From the NCBI GenBank assembly GCA_002328415.1, contig DCXL01000004.1:62001-126000 (forward strand): a stretch of DNA of 64,000 bases. The letters are read 5' to 3'. The notes beneath the pieces were generated by a model, which saw only the letters and a list, made by a program, of their open reading frames with translations, made no database searches and was not told where the DNA came from. Made by a program: the position numbers and the translations under genes. The DNA is from Micavibrio sp. UBA2137. Its GTDB lineage: Bacteria; Pseudomonadota; Alphaproteobacteria; Micavibrionales; Micavibrionaceae. Positions 25,349 through 33,920 of this stretch are shown piece by piece (position 1 is the stretch's first letter; each line of letters opens with the position of its first letter).

Positions 25349-25382
25349 TAAAACGCCGATGTCGCTTAATTTCGACGTTTTA
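25349..25382 (-). terminator. Probable terminator of the unknown gene upstream
   Basis: TAAAACG-C-CGA (25349-25359) pairs with TCG-A-CGTTTTA (25372-25382), ten pairs with one mismatch. Read on the minus strand it follows the stop of the 234-residue gene by about 30 bases. The T-run is short. Confidence 0.45.
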
Positions 25383-25411
25383 TAACATTAGTTTTTAAAG
25401 GAAAGCAAGTC

Positions 25412-26116
25412 TTAATTGGCTTCCATTGCGCCAATAAGTGCAGAGGATGGACCTTGTTCTGTTGTAACAACGTCGCCCTTAGTAATACTTCTGAAGTTTT
25501 CAGATATATCTGCAATCTCGGCAATCTTCGCTCGGAGTGTTGGGTTACGCTCAATTTCAAGAAGGTTACGACGGAAGGCTATAAACTCTTCAGGTTTGAG
25601 ATAGCTCTGTATCATCTCCATATCACGTGTACGCAGAGTGGGGCGCTCCGAGGTGCGCAATTGATCCTGATGCTCAGGCTCATCTGAGTTTTCATGTTGG
25701 TATTTGACCTTAGGTTGCATCGGGTTAAGGGCATCCGAACCAGTCACCGTTTCAAAACGCTGTGAATTAGGGGCGTAACTCATTAATTGAGAGGTAATTC
25801 TTAATGTTCTGAAAAGAGGAAGCCCATTAGATGTTACATTGAGTTCTGCACGTCCGCTCTGGTATTTGGAAAACCCCTCCATGCGGTCAACCATGTCAGT
25901 TTCTGTTAGTGGTTTAATATGCAATTCGATTTTAGCGCCTTTTGCATGGCTGTCGCGCTTATCGAGTTGTTGTTCATATGTCATGCGTAAAGCGAGCCCA
26001 ATATGAGCCAATTCCTCTACGTAAGGAGCAAGGAAGTCATGATTATAGCGATGAACCTCTTGTTCAAGAACGGTGTCTTCAGTGGCGGCCTGACCCATTA
26101 AATCTCTCAATGACAT
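25412..26116 (-). CDS. Conserved-looking cytoplasmic protein of unknown function
   Basis: A 234-residue hydrophilic protein with no signal peptide or membrane segment. It opens with helical sequence (R-D-L-M-G-Q-A-A-T-E-D-T-V-L), has a charged centre with Pro/Gln/Glu-rich low complexity (~130-165), and ends with a helical segment (E-F-I-A-F-R-R-N-L-L-E-I-E-R-N-P). It is divergent from dapF and has its own probable terminator. I do not recognise a family. Confidence 0.6.
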   Translation of the reverse strand: MSLRDLMGQAATEDTVLEQEVHRYNHDFLAPYVEELAHIGLALRMTYEQQLDKRDSHAKGAKIELHIKPLTETDMVDRMEGFSKYQSGRAELNVTSNGLPLFRTLRITSQLMSYAPNSQRFETVTGSDALNPMQPKVKYQHENSDEPEHQDQLRTSERPTLRTRDMEMIQSYLKPEEFIAFRRNLLEIERNPTLRAKIAEIADISENFRSITKGDVVTTEQGPSSALIGAMEAN

Positions 26117-26249
26117 ATCTCATACTCCTGTAGTGAATAATGCCCAAAATTTACCATAATGATACAGGGCGTGCCAATTATAGACAAATTTTACAGTCAT
26201 TTCAGAAAGATAGATTGCTTTTCCTGTAAATTAAAACTAGAAAAAAACT

Positions 26250-27095
26250 ATGATTAAATTTCGCAAAATGCATGGGCTTGGCAATGATTTTGTCATTCTG
26301 GATGCGCGTAAAGAGCGTGCGTTATTGAACATATCTTCCGAAAGCACCCAAAAAATATGCGACCGTAATAAGGGTATTGGCTGTGACCAATTGATAGTTT
26401 TAGAGAATCCCAAGTCTGATAAAGCAGATATTTTCATGCGTATTTATAATCCTGATGGAGGTGAGGCGGGGGCATGTGGAAACGCAACGCGCTGTGTGGC
26501 TGATATTATCGGAAAAGAACAGGATAAAGAGACGCTTGTTGTTGAGACAATATCTGGATTGCTGGGTTGCATTAGAAACAAAGATGCCACAGTGACTGTT
26601 GATATGGGCACGCCTATTCTTGATTGGGAAAATATTCCTCTCTCGCAAGAGTGTGATATTGACAATTTGCCCCTCGATTGTGTCGATGCCAGTGCCGTTG
26701 GGATGGGAAATCCACATTGTATTATTTTCGTTGAAAATGCAGATAAGGCAGATGTTAAAAACTGTGGCAGTTGTCTGGAAACACATCCACTATTTCCTGA
26801 GCGGACAAATGTCGAATTTGTGAGCTTTTCCAGTCGGGCGCACATGCGCATGCGTGTCTGGGAGCGTGGGGCAGGTATTACGCTTGCTTGTGGTTCAGGC
26901 GCCTGTGCTGCAGCCGTTGCAGCTATGCGCCGCAATTTATGCGCACGCAAAATTACAATTACGCTTGATGGTGGCACGCTTGATATTGAATGGCGTGAAA
27001 GTGACAACCATGTCCTGATGACAGGTGGCTTTACTTATGTGTTTGACGGCGTTTATAGAAATGATGTAAAAAACGCGCCTTATGACACAGAATAA
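26250..27095 (+). CDS. dapF: Diaminopimelate epimerase
   Basis: A 281-residue PLP-independent epimerase converting LL- to meso-diaminopimelate for lysine and peptidoglycan synthesis. The two catalytic cysteines are present: C76 in G-A-C-G-N-A-T-R and C214 in L-A-C-G-S-G-A-C. The N-terminal F-x-K-M-H-G-L-G-N-D-F motif is intact. Its 3' end overlaps mtaB by 14 bases; the dapF-mtaB-ftsY order is common in alphaproteobacteria. Confidence 0.97.
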   Translation: MIKFRKMHGLGNDFVILDARKERALLNISSESTQKICDRNKGIGCDQLIVLENPKSDKADIFMRIYNPDGGEAGACGNATRCVADIIGKEQDKETLVVETISGLLGCIRNKDATVTVDMGTPILDWENIPLSQECDIDNLPLDCVDASAVGMGNPHCIIFVENADKADVKNCGSCLETHPLFPERTNVEFVSFSSRAHMRMRVWERGAGITLACGSGACAAAVAAMRRNLCARKITITLDGGTLDIEWRESDNHVLMTGGFTYVFDGVYRNDVKNAPYDTE

Positions 27096-28338
27096 TGAGC
27101 CAGAGCTAATCACATTTGGATGTCGCCTCAATACCTATGAGAGCGAGGTTATGCGCGACCATGCCAAAAACGCAGGGCTTGAGAACGCCATTATCGTCAA
27201 TACGTGCGCGGTCACCAAAGAGGCCGAGCGTCAGGCACGGCAAGCCATCCGTCGCGCGCACAAGAAAAATCCCGATGCCAAAATTATTGTGACAGGATGC
27301 TCGGCGCAAATTAACCCTGATGTTTATGCAGGTATCAAGGGCGTTTCAAATGTTGTCGGGAATGATGCGAAGTTAGAGGGCGCGACATGGCAGGGCCTGG
27401 GTGGCGCCAAAGTACTTGTGAACGACATTATGAGCGTAAAGGAAACGGCCTCCCACCTTGTTGAGGGCTTTGAGGGCAGGGCGCGTGCCTTTATTCAGGT
27501 GCAAAATGGATGCGACCATCGCTGTACCTTTTGTATTATTCCCTATGGTCGTGGTAATTCGCGCTCTGTGCCTATTGGTGCGATTGTTGATCAAGTGCGC
27601 ACACTTGTGGCGCAGGGTTATCATGAAATTGTACTGACGGGTGTGGATGTCACCTCATATGGCCCTGATTTGCCGGGCAAACCCACATTTGGACAGATGA
27701 TCCGCCGCGTGCTTGCGCTTGTGCCAGAATTACCGCGTCTGCGTCTCTCATCACTTGATCCTGTAGAGATAGACGAAGATTTATGGACGCTTATTGCGGA
27801 AGAGCCAAGACTGATGCCACACCTGCATCTCTCGGCACAAGCAGGAGACGACATGGTGCTTAAACGCATGAAGCGTCGTCATTTGCGTCAGGATATTCTG
27901 GATGTTGTGAATCGTGCACGCGATTTGCGCCCAGATATCGCCTTTGGTGCAGATATTATTGCTGGTTTTCCAACCGAAACTGACGAGATGTTTGAAAACA
28001 CACGCGCACTTATAGAAGAGGCTGACTTGGTCTATGCTCATATTTTCCCCTATTCCGAGCGTGAGGGAACGCCCGCAGCGCGCATGCCTCAAGTCGACCA
28101 TCAGGTGCGAAAGGAACGTGCGGCAATCTTGCGTGAAACAGCCGAAAGACAACATGAAAAATACTTGAAAAAATACATGAATAAATCTTTTCAAATTATT
28201 GTTGAAAAAGAAAATTTTGGTCATACAGAAAACTTTATTCCTGTGCATTTTAATGGGCATGCACCAGTAGGGGCATTGGTCCATTTTCAGGCAGAAAGCC
28301 TACAGGATAATCATCTCTACGGAACAATTTCTGCATAA
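27082..28338 (+). CDS. mtaB: tRNA t6A37 methylthiotransferase MtaB
   Basis: A 418-residue radical-SAM enzyme of the MiaB family that adds a methylthio group to N6-threonylcarbamoyladenosine-37 of tRNA. The N-terminal UPF0004 domain has C14 and N-T-C-A-V-T. The radical-SAM cluster cysteines are C144-x3-C148-x2-C151, in C-D-H-R-C-T-F-C. A TRAM-like C-terminal region follows. The MtaB assignment over MiaB rests on the F-G-C-R-L-N-x-Y-E-S-E opening and the dapF/ftsY context. Confidence 0.95.
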   Translation: MTQNNEPELITFGCRLNTYESEVMRDHAKNAGLENAIIVNTCAVTKEAERQARQAIRRAHKKNPDAKIIVTGCSAQINPDVYAGIKGVSNVVGNDAKLEGATWQGLGGAKVLVNDIMSVKETASHLVEGFEGRARAFIQVQNGCDHRCTFCIIPYGRGNSRSVPIGAIVDQVRTLVAQGYHEIVLTGVDVTSYGPDLPGKPTFGQMIRRVLALVPELPRLRLSSLDPVEIDEDLWTLIAEEPRLMPHLHLSAQAGDDMVLKRMKRRHLRQDILDVVNRARDLRPDIAFGADIIAGFPTETDEMFENTRALIEEADLVYAHIFPYSEREGTPAARMPQVDHQVRKERAAILRETAERQHEKYLKKYMNKSFQIIVEKENFGHTENFIPVHFNGHAPVGALVHFQAESLQDNHLYGTISA

Positions 28339-28427
28339 GCGGTTATTTCAAGCGAACTTCACCCTCGATTTTTGCGTTGATGAGGTTATAGTGACTCTTG
28401 AAACAAATATCAGAAAGAGGTGGCGTC

Positions 28428-29609
28428 ATGGTTTTTTGGCGTAAAAAGAAAAATCAAAAAGAGCAAGAACAGGATGAACAGGATGATAAAATATTGCATC
28501 ACCCTGGCGAACCTGAAATAGAGCCACCAGTTGAATATGACGCTGATATCTCTCCCGAGTTGGAACAGCAGTTAAAAGAAAAGCCCTCCGACATTATAGA
28601 CGATATCAAGGAAACACCCTTACCCAAGTCCCAAAAGGACAGTCAGGAAGATAGCAAGCGCGTGTCAGATAAAAAGGATGAGGGTGGATGGCTCTCACGC
28701 CTTAATCTTGGGCTATCCAAGTCATCGGGCAAGCTTGAGAAGGGGTTAGCAAGCTTCCTCACAGGCAAAAAACTGGATGCCGAGGCGCTAGAGAAGTTAG
28801 AAGAAATTTTGATTGCCGCAGACCTTGGTCCGAAAACGGCCATGATGCTAGCTAAAGAAATTGGCGATAGTCGTTTCGGCAAGGAAACTTCCGAGGAAGA
28901 GATTAAACAAACACTTGCTGAGCGTATCGAGGAATTGCTGGGTGATGTGGCTATTCCTATGGAAATCAAGACACCTGAGGAAGGCCCGCGTGTTGTGCTG
29001 GTATGTGGCGTAAACGGTGTTGGGAAAACAACAACAATTGGAAAGCTTGCACATCAACTGCATTACAAAATGGGTAAAAAGGTGATGCTAGCGGCAGGTG
29101 ATACCTTCCGTGCCGCAGCCATAGAGCAGTTGCAGATTTGGGCTGACCGTGTCGGGTGCAAGCTCATTTCCAAGGATCTGGGATCAGATGCGGCCGCGCT
29201 CGCCTATGAGGCTTATGAGCAAGCCAAAGCCGATAATGTTGATATCCTGCTGATTGATACAGCGGGACGTTTGCAGAATAAATCCAATTTGATGGACGAG
29301 CTGGGTAAAATCAGACGTGTCTTGCAGAAACATGGCGAGGCGCTCCCACATGCAACCTTGCTTGTTCTGGATGCAACCACGGGACAAAACGCCCATTCAC
29401 AAGTTGAAACCTTTCAGGAAACCGTTGATGTGACAGGGCTTATTGTCACAAAGCTTGACGGATCAGCCAAGGGTGGTGTTGTGGTGTCGCTCGCAGATAA
29501 GTTCAAAATGCCCATTCATGCCATTGGAGTGGGAGAGCAGATTGACGATTTACAGCCTTTTCGTGCAAAAGCCTTTGCAAACTCACTTGTCGGATTGACT
29601 GAATCGTAA
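28428..29609 (+). CDS. ftsY: SRP receptor GTPase FtsY
   Basis: A 393-residue SRP receptor with an acidic, basic-tipped N-terminal A-domain (~1-95, opening M-V-F-W-R-K-K-K), an N-domain, and a G-domain with P-loop G-V-N-G-V-G-K-T-T. D-T-F-R-A-A-A, D-T-A-G-R and T-K-L-D-G motifs follow. The start at 28428 is set by GAGG (28417-28420) seven bases upstream; an in-frame TTG at 28398 has no such site. It pairs with Ffh in co-translational targeting. Confidence 0.96.
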   Translation: MVFWRKKKNQKEQEQDEQDDKILHHPGEPEIEPPVEYDADISPELEQQLKEKPSDIIDDIKETPLPKSQKDSQEDSKRVSDKKDEGGWLSRLNLGLSKSSGKLEKGLASFLTGKKLDAEALEKLEEILIAADLGPKTAMMLAKEIGDSRFGKETSEEEIKQTLAERIEELLGDVAIPMEIKTPEEGPRVVLVCGVNGVGKTTTIGKLAHQLHYKMGKKVMLAAGDTFRAAAIEQLQIWADRVGCKLISKDLGSDAAALAYEAYEQAKADNVDILLIDTAGRLQNKSNLMDELGKIRRVLQKHGEALPHATLLVLDATTGQNAHSQVETFQETVDVTGLIVTKLDGSAKGGVVVSLADKFKMPIHAIGVGEQIDDLQPFRAKAFANSLVGLTES

Positions 29610-29630
29610 ATCTGTTTACGATTGGTTTTC

Positions 29631-31112
29631 ATGAAAAATAAGACATTTAAAGACGCAGATAAAGCGCTCGACTACATCAAAAAACTCTATTCAGATAACG
29701 TTGATTACCTGACCTCTGCCTTTGACAGCTTTGCGAATGGCAAAATCCCCGACAAGCGTGTCACAGCCTGTTACCCCTATATGCGGATTGCCACAGAAAA
29801 GGCCACGCGCAATGATATTCGTCTCTCCTATGGCTTTGTACCGCGTCCAGGCACTTATGAAACAACGCTGACCCGTCCTGATATTTTCGACCATTACTAC
29901 AAGAATCAAATTGATTTGCTTCTCAAAAATCACGGACAGCCCATTGAGATTGGGGTTAGCAAAACGCCCATTCCAATTCACTTTGCGCTGGGTGAGGATT
30001 TCTATCTTGAGCAGGATTTGGATGAAGAACAAATTAAGGCAATGCCAAGTTTGTTTGATCAGCCTGATTTAGAAGATATGGATGATCAGATTGCCAATAA
30101 TACACATATCGTTAAGACAGGCGAGCCATCGCCTTTGGCATTGTTCACTGCCCCGCGTGTTGATTTGAGCATCATGCGCTTGCGTCATTACACGGCGACA
30201 AATGCGGAGCATTTCCAAAACTATGTCATTTTTACGAACTATCAGTTTTATATTGACCAGTTTACGCGTCTTGCCCAAGACATGATGGCGCCTACAGATG
30301 ATGCGAATGAAAAGAAGGAGCGCAGCGAGTATTGCGCCTTTGTCGAGCCAGGTAATAAGGTTACTTACAATAAAAACCTATCCAATAAGGCGGATGAACC
30401 AGGGTATCAGCTTGGTCGTATGCCGCAGATGCCAGCCTATCACCTTAAACGCGAGGATGGCTCTGGAATTACAATTGTGAATATTGGGGTTGGCCCATCA
30501 AATGCTAAAACAATAACCGACCATATTGCCGTTTTGCGCCCGCATGCGTGGATGATGTTGGGGCATTGTGCGGGGTTAAGAAACTCGCAGAGCTTAGGGG
30601 ATTATGTTCTGGCACATGCTTATGTGCGTGAGGACAATGTGCTTTATAAGGACTTGCATCCTGCCATTCCTATTCCTGCACTGTCCGAAATACAGTTAAG
30701 CCTTGAACAGGCTGTGAGTGAAGTGACGGGCTATCAGGGGTATGATTTGAAAAAAATTATGCGGACAGGAACAGTTGCAACCGTTGATGACCGAAACTGG
30801 GAATTGCGTCCTGCAACCTATCATAACCGTCGTTTGAGCCAGTCTCGTGCGATTGCGCTGGATATGGAATCGGGAACGATTGCGGCAAATGGCTTCCGCT
30901 TCCGCGTACCATACGGAACGCTACTTTGCGTTTCTGATAAACCTCTCCACGGACAATTAAAGTTGCCAGGGATGGCCGATAGCTTCTATCGCCAACGTGT
31001 TGAACAGCATTTGCATATCGGGATGCGTACCATGTCGCTTCTGCGTGAAATTGGTAGCGAAAGACTGCATAGCCGTAAATTACGTGCCTTTAACGAGGTT
31101 GCATTCCAGTAA
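29631..31112 (+). CDS. amn: AMP nucleosidase
   Basis: A 493-residue enzyme hydrolysing AMP to adenine and ribose 5-phosphate. The N-terminal AMP-nucleosidase domain has R-P-G-x-Y-E-T-T-L-T-R-P and an F-A-L-G-E-D motif. The C-terminal nucleoside-phosphorylase-like domain has N-I-G-V-G-P-S-N-A-K-T, G-H-C-A-G-L-R and D-M-E-S-G-T-I. It is of normal family length. It starts 21 bases after ftsY and precedes a PIG-L deacetylase by 12 bases, so the three are probably co-transcribed. An in-frame TTG at 29622 is an alternative start. Confidence 0.94.
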   Translation: MKNKTFKDADKALDYIKKLYSDNVDYLTSAFDSFANGKIPDKRVTACYPYMRIATEKATRNDIRLSYGFVPRPGTYETTLTRPDIFDHYYKNQIDLLLKNHGQPIEIGVSKTPIPIHFALGEDFYLEQDLDEEQIKAMPSLFDQPDLEDMDDQIANNTHIVKTGEPSPLALFTAPRVDLSIMRLRHYTATNAEHFQNYVIFTNYQFYIDQFTRLAQDMMAPTDDANEKKERSEYCAFVEPGNKVTYNKNLSNKADEPGYQLGRMPQMPAYHLKREDGSGITIVNIGVGPSNAKTITDHIAVLRPHAWMMLGHCAGLRNSQSLGDYVLAHAYVREDNVLYKDLHPAIPIPALSEIQLSLEQAVSEVTGYQGYDLKKIMRTGTVATVDDRNWELRPATYHNRRLSQSRAIALDMESGTIAANGFRFRVPYGTLLCVSDKPLHGQLKLPGMADSFYRQRVEQHLHIGMRTMSLLREIGSERLHSRKLRAFNEVAFQ

Positions 31113-31124
31113 GGTGATCCTTCC

Positions 31125-31988
31125 ATGAAACTGAATGACAACGCCACACTCTATTTCCCTGAAGGTCGCACGGAAGAAGAGGCATTTGAAGTGTCGCAGA
31201 GCGGTCCTTTGGCTATTGGTGCGCATCAGGATGATCTGGAAATCTTTGCTATGCATGGGATAGGCAATGCCTATTTAGGCAATACACCTAAATTTGTTGG
31301 TGTAACTGTGACCAATGGGGATGGTAGTCCGCGCAAAGGGGAATTTGCCAATTATACGAATGAAGAGATGATGGCTGCGCGCTTGCAGGAACAAAATGAA
31401 GCTGCCGAAATAGGGCGCTATGGCGCGCAAATTCAGCTAGGGTATAAAAGTGGTGATATTAAAGGCGAAAACCCCGCTAAGGGCATTGCGCTTCTTGCAG
31501 ATATTATCGAGATTTTGCTAGAGCTTAAGCCAGACACGCTTTATGTGCATAATCCCTTTGATAAGCATGACACCCATCTGGCTATCACACGTGCAACGAT
31601 AAAAGCTTTACGAGCCTTGCCAGAGCAGGAGCGTCCAAAGCATGTCTATGGATGTGAGGTCTGGCGCGGGTTAGATTGGGTACTGAGTGACCAGAAAATT
31701 GCTCTTGATGTATCGCCTTTTCTTGAGCTACAGGAAAAGCTGATTGATTGTCACAAATCCCAAATTGCGGGTAGCAAGAATTACACGCAGGCCACCATTG
31801 GACGGCAGTTAGCCAATGCTACTTATTTGGGTTCTCATGATTTAGAGGAGGCGACGGCTATGACTTATGCTGTTGATCTTATGCCGTTACTTAAAGATAA
31901 GAACCTTACTATGACTGAGTTTGCGCGCAGTCACGTTAATCCCTTTGCGGATAAATTGATCGGTAAAGCCAAAGAGTATGATGTTTAA
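31125..31988 (+). CDS. PIG-L-family zinc deacetylase
   Basis: A 287-residue LmbE/PIG-L-fold hydrolase. The metal motif reads A-H34-Q-D36-D37-L-E near the N-terminus, with N-P-F-D-K-H-D-T-H at about 145-153 supplying the third ligand. Such enzymes de-N-acetylate sugars in glycolipid, thiol or antibiotic pathways, or act on related amidases' substrates. The direct tandem with AMP nucleosidase suggests a nucleotide-sugar or ribosyl substrate, which is inference. Confidence 0.85.
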   Translation: MKLNDNATLYFPEGRTEEEAFEVSQSGPLAIGAHQDDLEIFAMHGIGNAYLGNTPKFVGVTVTNGDGSPRKGEFANYTNEEMMAARLQEQNEAAEIGRYGAQIQLGYKSGDIKGENPAKGIALLADIIEILLELKPDTLYVHNPFDKHDTHLAITRATIKALRALPEQERPKHVYGCEVWRGLDWVLSDQKIALDVSPFLELQEKLIDCHKSQIAGSKNYTQATIGRQLANATYLGSHDLEEATAMTYAVDLMPLLKDKNLTMTEFARSHVNPFADKLIGKAKEYDV

Positions 31989-31992
31989 GGCG

Positions 31993-32017
31993 CTTATTGT
32001 TTAATAATTACAATAAG
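31993..32017 (+). terminator. Possible terminator after the PIG-L gene
   Basis: CTTATTGT (31993-32000) and ACAATAAG (32010-32017) form a perfect 8-bp stem five bases after the stop. There is no T-run, so its role is uncertain. Confidence 0.3.
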
Positions 32018-32133
32018 ATAGGCGCATCAATTTTTACATAAAGATATGGTGTTGTATAGTAAAGCTACATAAGAAATTTAGCCCGCGCATCCCCTGCATT
32101 TATCAATGGCGCACTAGGTTTCTATAGATGAGC

Positions 32134-32156
32134 TAAATGTCTGCTAGCGACATTTA
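32134..32156 (-). terminator. Inverted repeat after the 91-residue gene
   Basis: TAAATGTC (32134-32141) and GACATTTA (32149-32156) form a perfect 8-bp stem directly after the minus-strand stop. It lacks a T-run; it may be a terminator or an mRNA-stabilising hairpin. Confidence 0.35.
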
Positions 32157-32157
32157 C

Positions 32158-32433
32158 TCAGACAATTATATTGATATTAGAGCCGCGGGCACTGCCATTT
32201 GGAAGAGGGGCAGGTGCTGCATCAGCACTGTAAGCGGTTTGAAATGGTGAGTAAGGATTGCGTGTTTCGTTATCTTGCGCCTCTGCAGTCTCAGTTCCTT
32301 GAGGCTTTGTTTCCTTCAAACGATCGGATTGTTGCTTGTTCTGTTCACGGCCAACAGCAAATTGTTCACCTTTCGGTACATTTGAAAGGCTTGACGCAAC
32401 TTGTGAATTTAAACTGGTGAGAGGACCCAGCAT
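32158..32433 (-). CDS. Small hydrophilic protein of unknown function
   Basis: A 91-residue protein rich in Gln, Ser, Asn and Pro, probably disordered, ending in a hydrophobic I-N-I-I-V. Evidence that it is real: a GGGGAG site six bases before the ATG, and an inverted repeat directly after the stop. It is isolated, with 169 bases on one side and a 315-base gap before the DUF2336 gene. Confidence 0.55.
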   Translation of the reverse strand: MLGPLTSLNSQVASSLSNVPKGEQFAVGREQNKQQSDRLKETKPQGTETAEAQDNETRNPYSPFQTAYSADAAPAPLPNGSARGSNINIIV

Positions 32434-32748
32434 TAAATCTCCCCGACTAGTGATTACTCTTATAAATGGAACTCTATAAGAAAGAATATAATATACAGTA
32501 TTAAGAAACTCTTAACGTCTGACAACCCTTTTCAAAAAATTGTCCAAAGCCAATTCTGGTAGTATTTCATAAAATTTACATAAAATTTTAGATAAATTTG
32601 ATGTTGTTAATTATCTGGTAAGATTCGTTAGCTATATTAAAAGGTGCAGGGAGAGAAACATCAACGAATGTTATTACTTGGAATCACCTCTAAGTCTCTC
32701 ATAATAAAGAATATACGGATATTGGGATAGGTTTTTGCAGGGGACATT
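32434..32748. other. AT-rich intergenic region between divergent genes
   Basis: A 315-base gap with no convincing ORF. It presumably carries the promoters for the 91-residue gene and the DUF2336 gene. The only structure I see is a pair of interleaved complementary segments: AGGTG (32642-32646) with CACCT (32685-32689), and GAGAGA (32651-32656) with TCTCTC (32695-32700), in an a-b-a'-b' order that could form a pseudoknot. Confidence 0.3.
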
Positions 32749-33873
32749 ATGCTGGATTGGACAACTTTAAACAGATCAGAGACGCTCGCGCCGCTCTTAA
32801 TTGAGCTGTACGACTCACACAAGATTTATTCACTTGCTAAAGATAAAAGTCCTGATGCCCGTTTCAAGTTAAGCGAGCAGGTCAGTGCTTTGCTTGCGAA
32901 TCAGTTAAGCCCACGTGAAGAGGATTTGGTTTGCGACATTTTGCTAACACTTATCCGTCAGGCAGAAACAGAGCTTAAAATCGCATTGGCTGAAAAGCTT
33001 TCCAGTCTGAACAGCGTGCCATCACCAGTCTTACTTCAACTTGCTTATGATGAAATTTCGGTTTCTGAAATCGTGCTCAAAAACAGCATGTGTCTTGAGA
33101 CACTTGATTTGATGTATATCATTCAGTCACATGAGGCGCCTTACTGGCGCGCAATTGCCCAAAGAAAAGCGCTTCCCGATACAGTCATTGATGTTTTGAG
33201 CGAAGTCGAAGATGAAGACACGCATGTCAAGCTTGCTGCCAATGCCGATATCACGCTCACAGAGCACGCAGCGCAGCGTTTAAGCGAACACGCCCTTGAA
33301 AGCGAAGAAATTCGTGCCGTTTTAATTGAGCGTGAGGATCTATGTCAGGAGCTAGCTGAAAAACTACATCAGGCTGTGGGTGATGCAATGCGTGACTTTG
33401 TGGTTAATAGTCACGATACAACATCCAATAATTTAGCTGTACTTGATTCAGCCATTGAAAGTGTGATTGAAACAACGCCGCGCAAAACAGAGGACATTGA
33501 CTTTAACCTTCTTATTCCACGCGAGTTGACATTGTTTCAAGCGCGAAAGCTAGGCGAGCAGGGGATTTTAAGTGCGCACACCATGATTGAGAGCCTGCGC
33601 CTGAAAAATTACAAATTCTTTGTCGCACAATTTGCAACACTTGCTGGTCTTTACCCAGATCAGGCGATCGAAATTTTAAAACAAACATATGGGCATGGAC
33701 TGGCTGTTATTTGTAAGGCGCATAATATCGAGAAAAGCGATTTTATTAATATGTTCCTGATGACAGAGATTTTCAGAACACAGGAGAAGGCCACAAAGGC
33801 AAAGGTTCTGCATCGTGCTATTAGTTATTACGAACGCCTGACAACAGAGTCAGCGCGTAAACTTCTTTCATAA
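32749..33873 (+). CDS. DUF2336-family helical-repeat protein
   Basis: A 374-residue cytoplasmic protein made of short antiparallel helices resembling HEAT repeats (L-L-I-E-L-Y-D; L-L-Q-L-A-Y-D-E-I; L-S-E-V-E-D-E-D-T-H-V-K-L-A-A-N). DUF2336 proteins are mostly alphaproteobacterial. Their biochemical role is not established as far as I know. A bidirectional terminator separates it from pgk. Confidence 0.75.
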   Translation: MLDWTTLNRSETLAPLLIELYDSHKIYSLAKDKSPDARFKLSEQVSALLANQLSPREEDLVCDILLTLIRQAETELKIALAEKLSSLNSVPSPVLLQLAYDEISVSEIVLKNSMCLETLDLMYIIQSHEAPYWRAIAQRKALPDTVIDVLSEVEDEDTHVKLAANADITLTEHAAQRLSEHALESEEIRAVLIEREDLCQELAEKLHQAVGDAMRDFVVNSHDTTSNNLAVLDSAIESVIETTPRKTEDIDFNLLIPRELTLFQARKLGEQGILSAHTMIESLRLKNYKFFVAQFATLAGLYPDQAIEILKQTYGHGLAVICKAHNIEKSDFINMFLMTEIFRTQEKATKAKVLHRAISYYERLTTESARKLLS

Positions 33874-33894
33874 AGTCCTTTTAGGTAAAACTTC

Positions 33895-33920
33895 AAAGCC
33901 GCTTTCTTAAGCGGCTTTTT
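33895..33920. terminator. Bidirectional terminator embedded in the pgk 3' end
   Basis: AAAGCCGC (33895-33902) and GCGGCTTT (33911-33918) with an eight-base loop and following Ts. The pgk stop codon lies in the loop and the last K-K-A-A codons of pgk are made by the stem. Confidence 0.75.
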
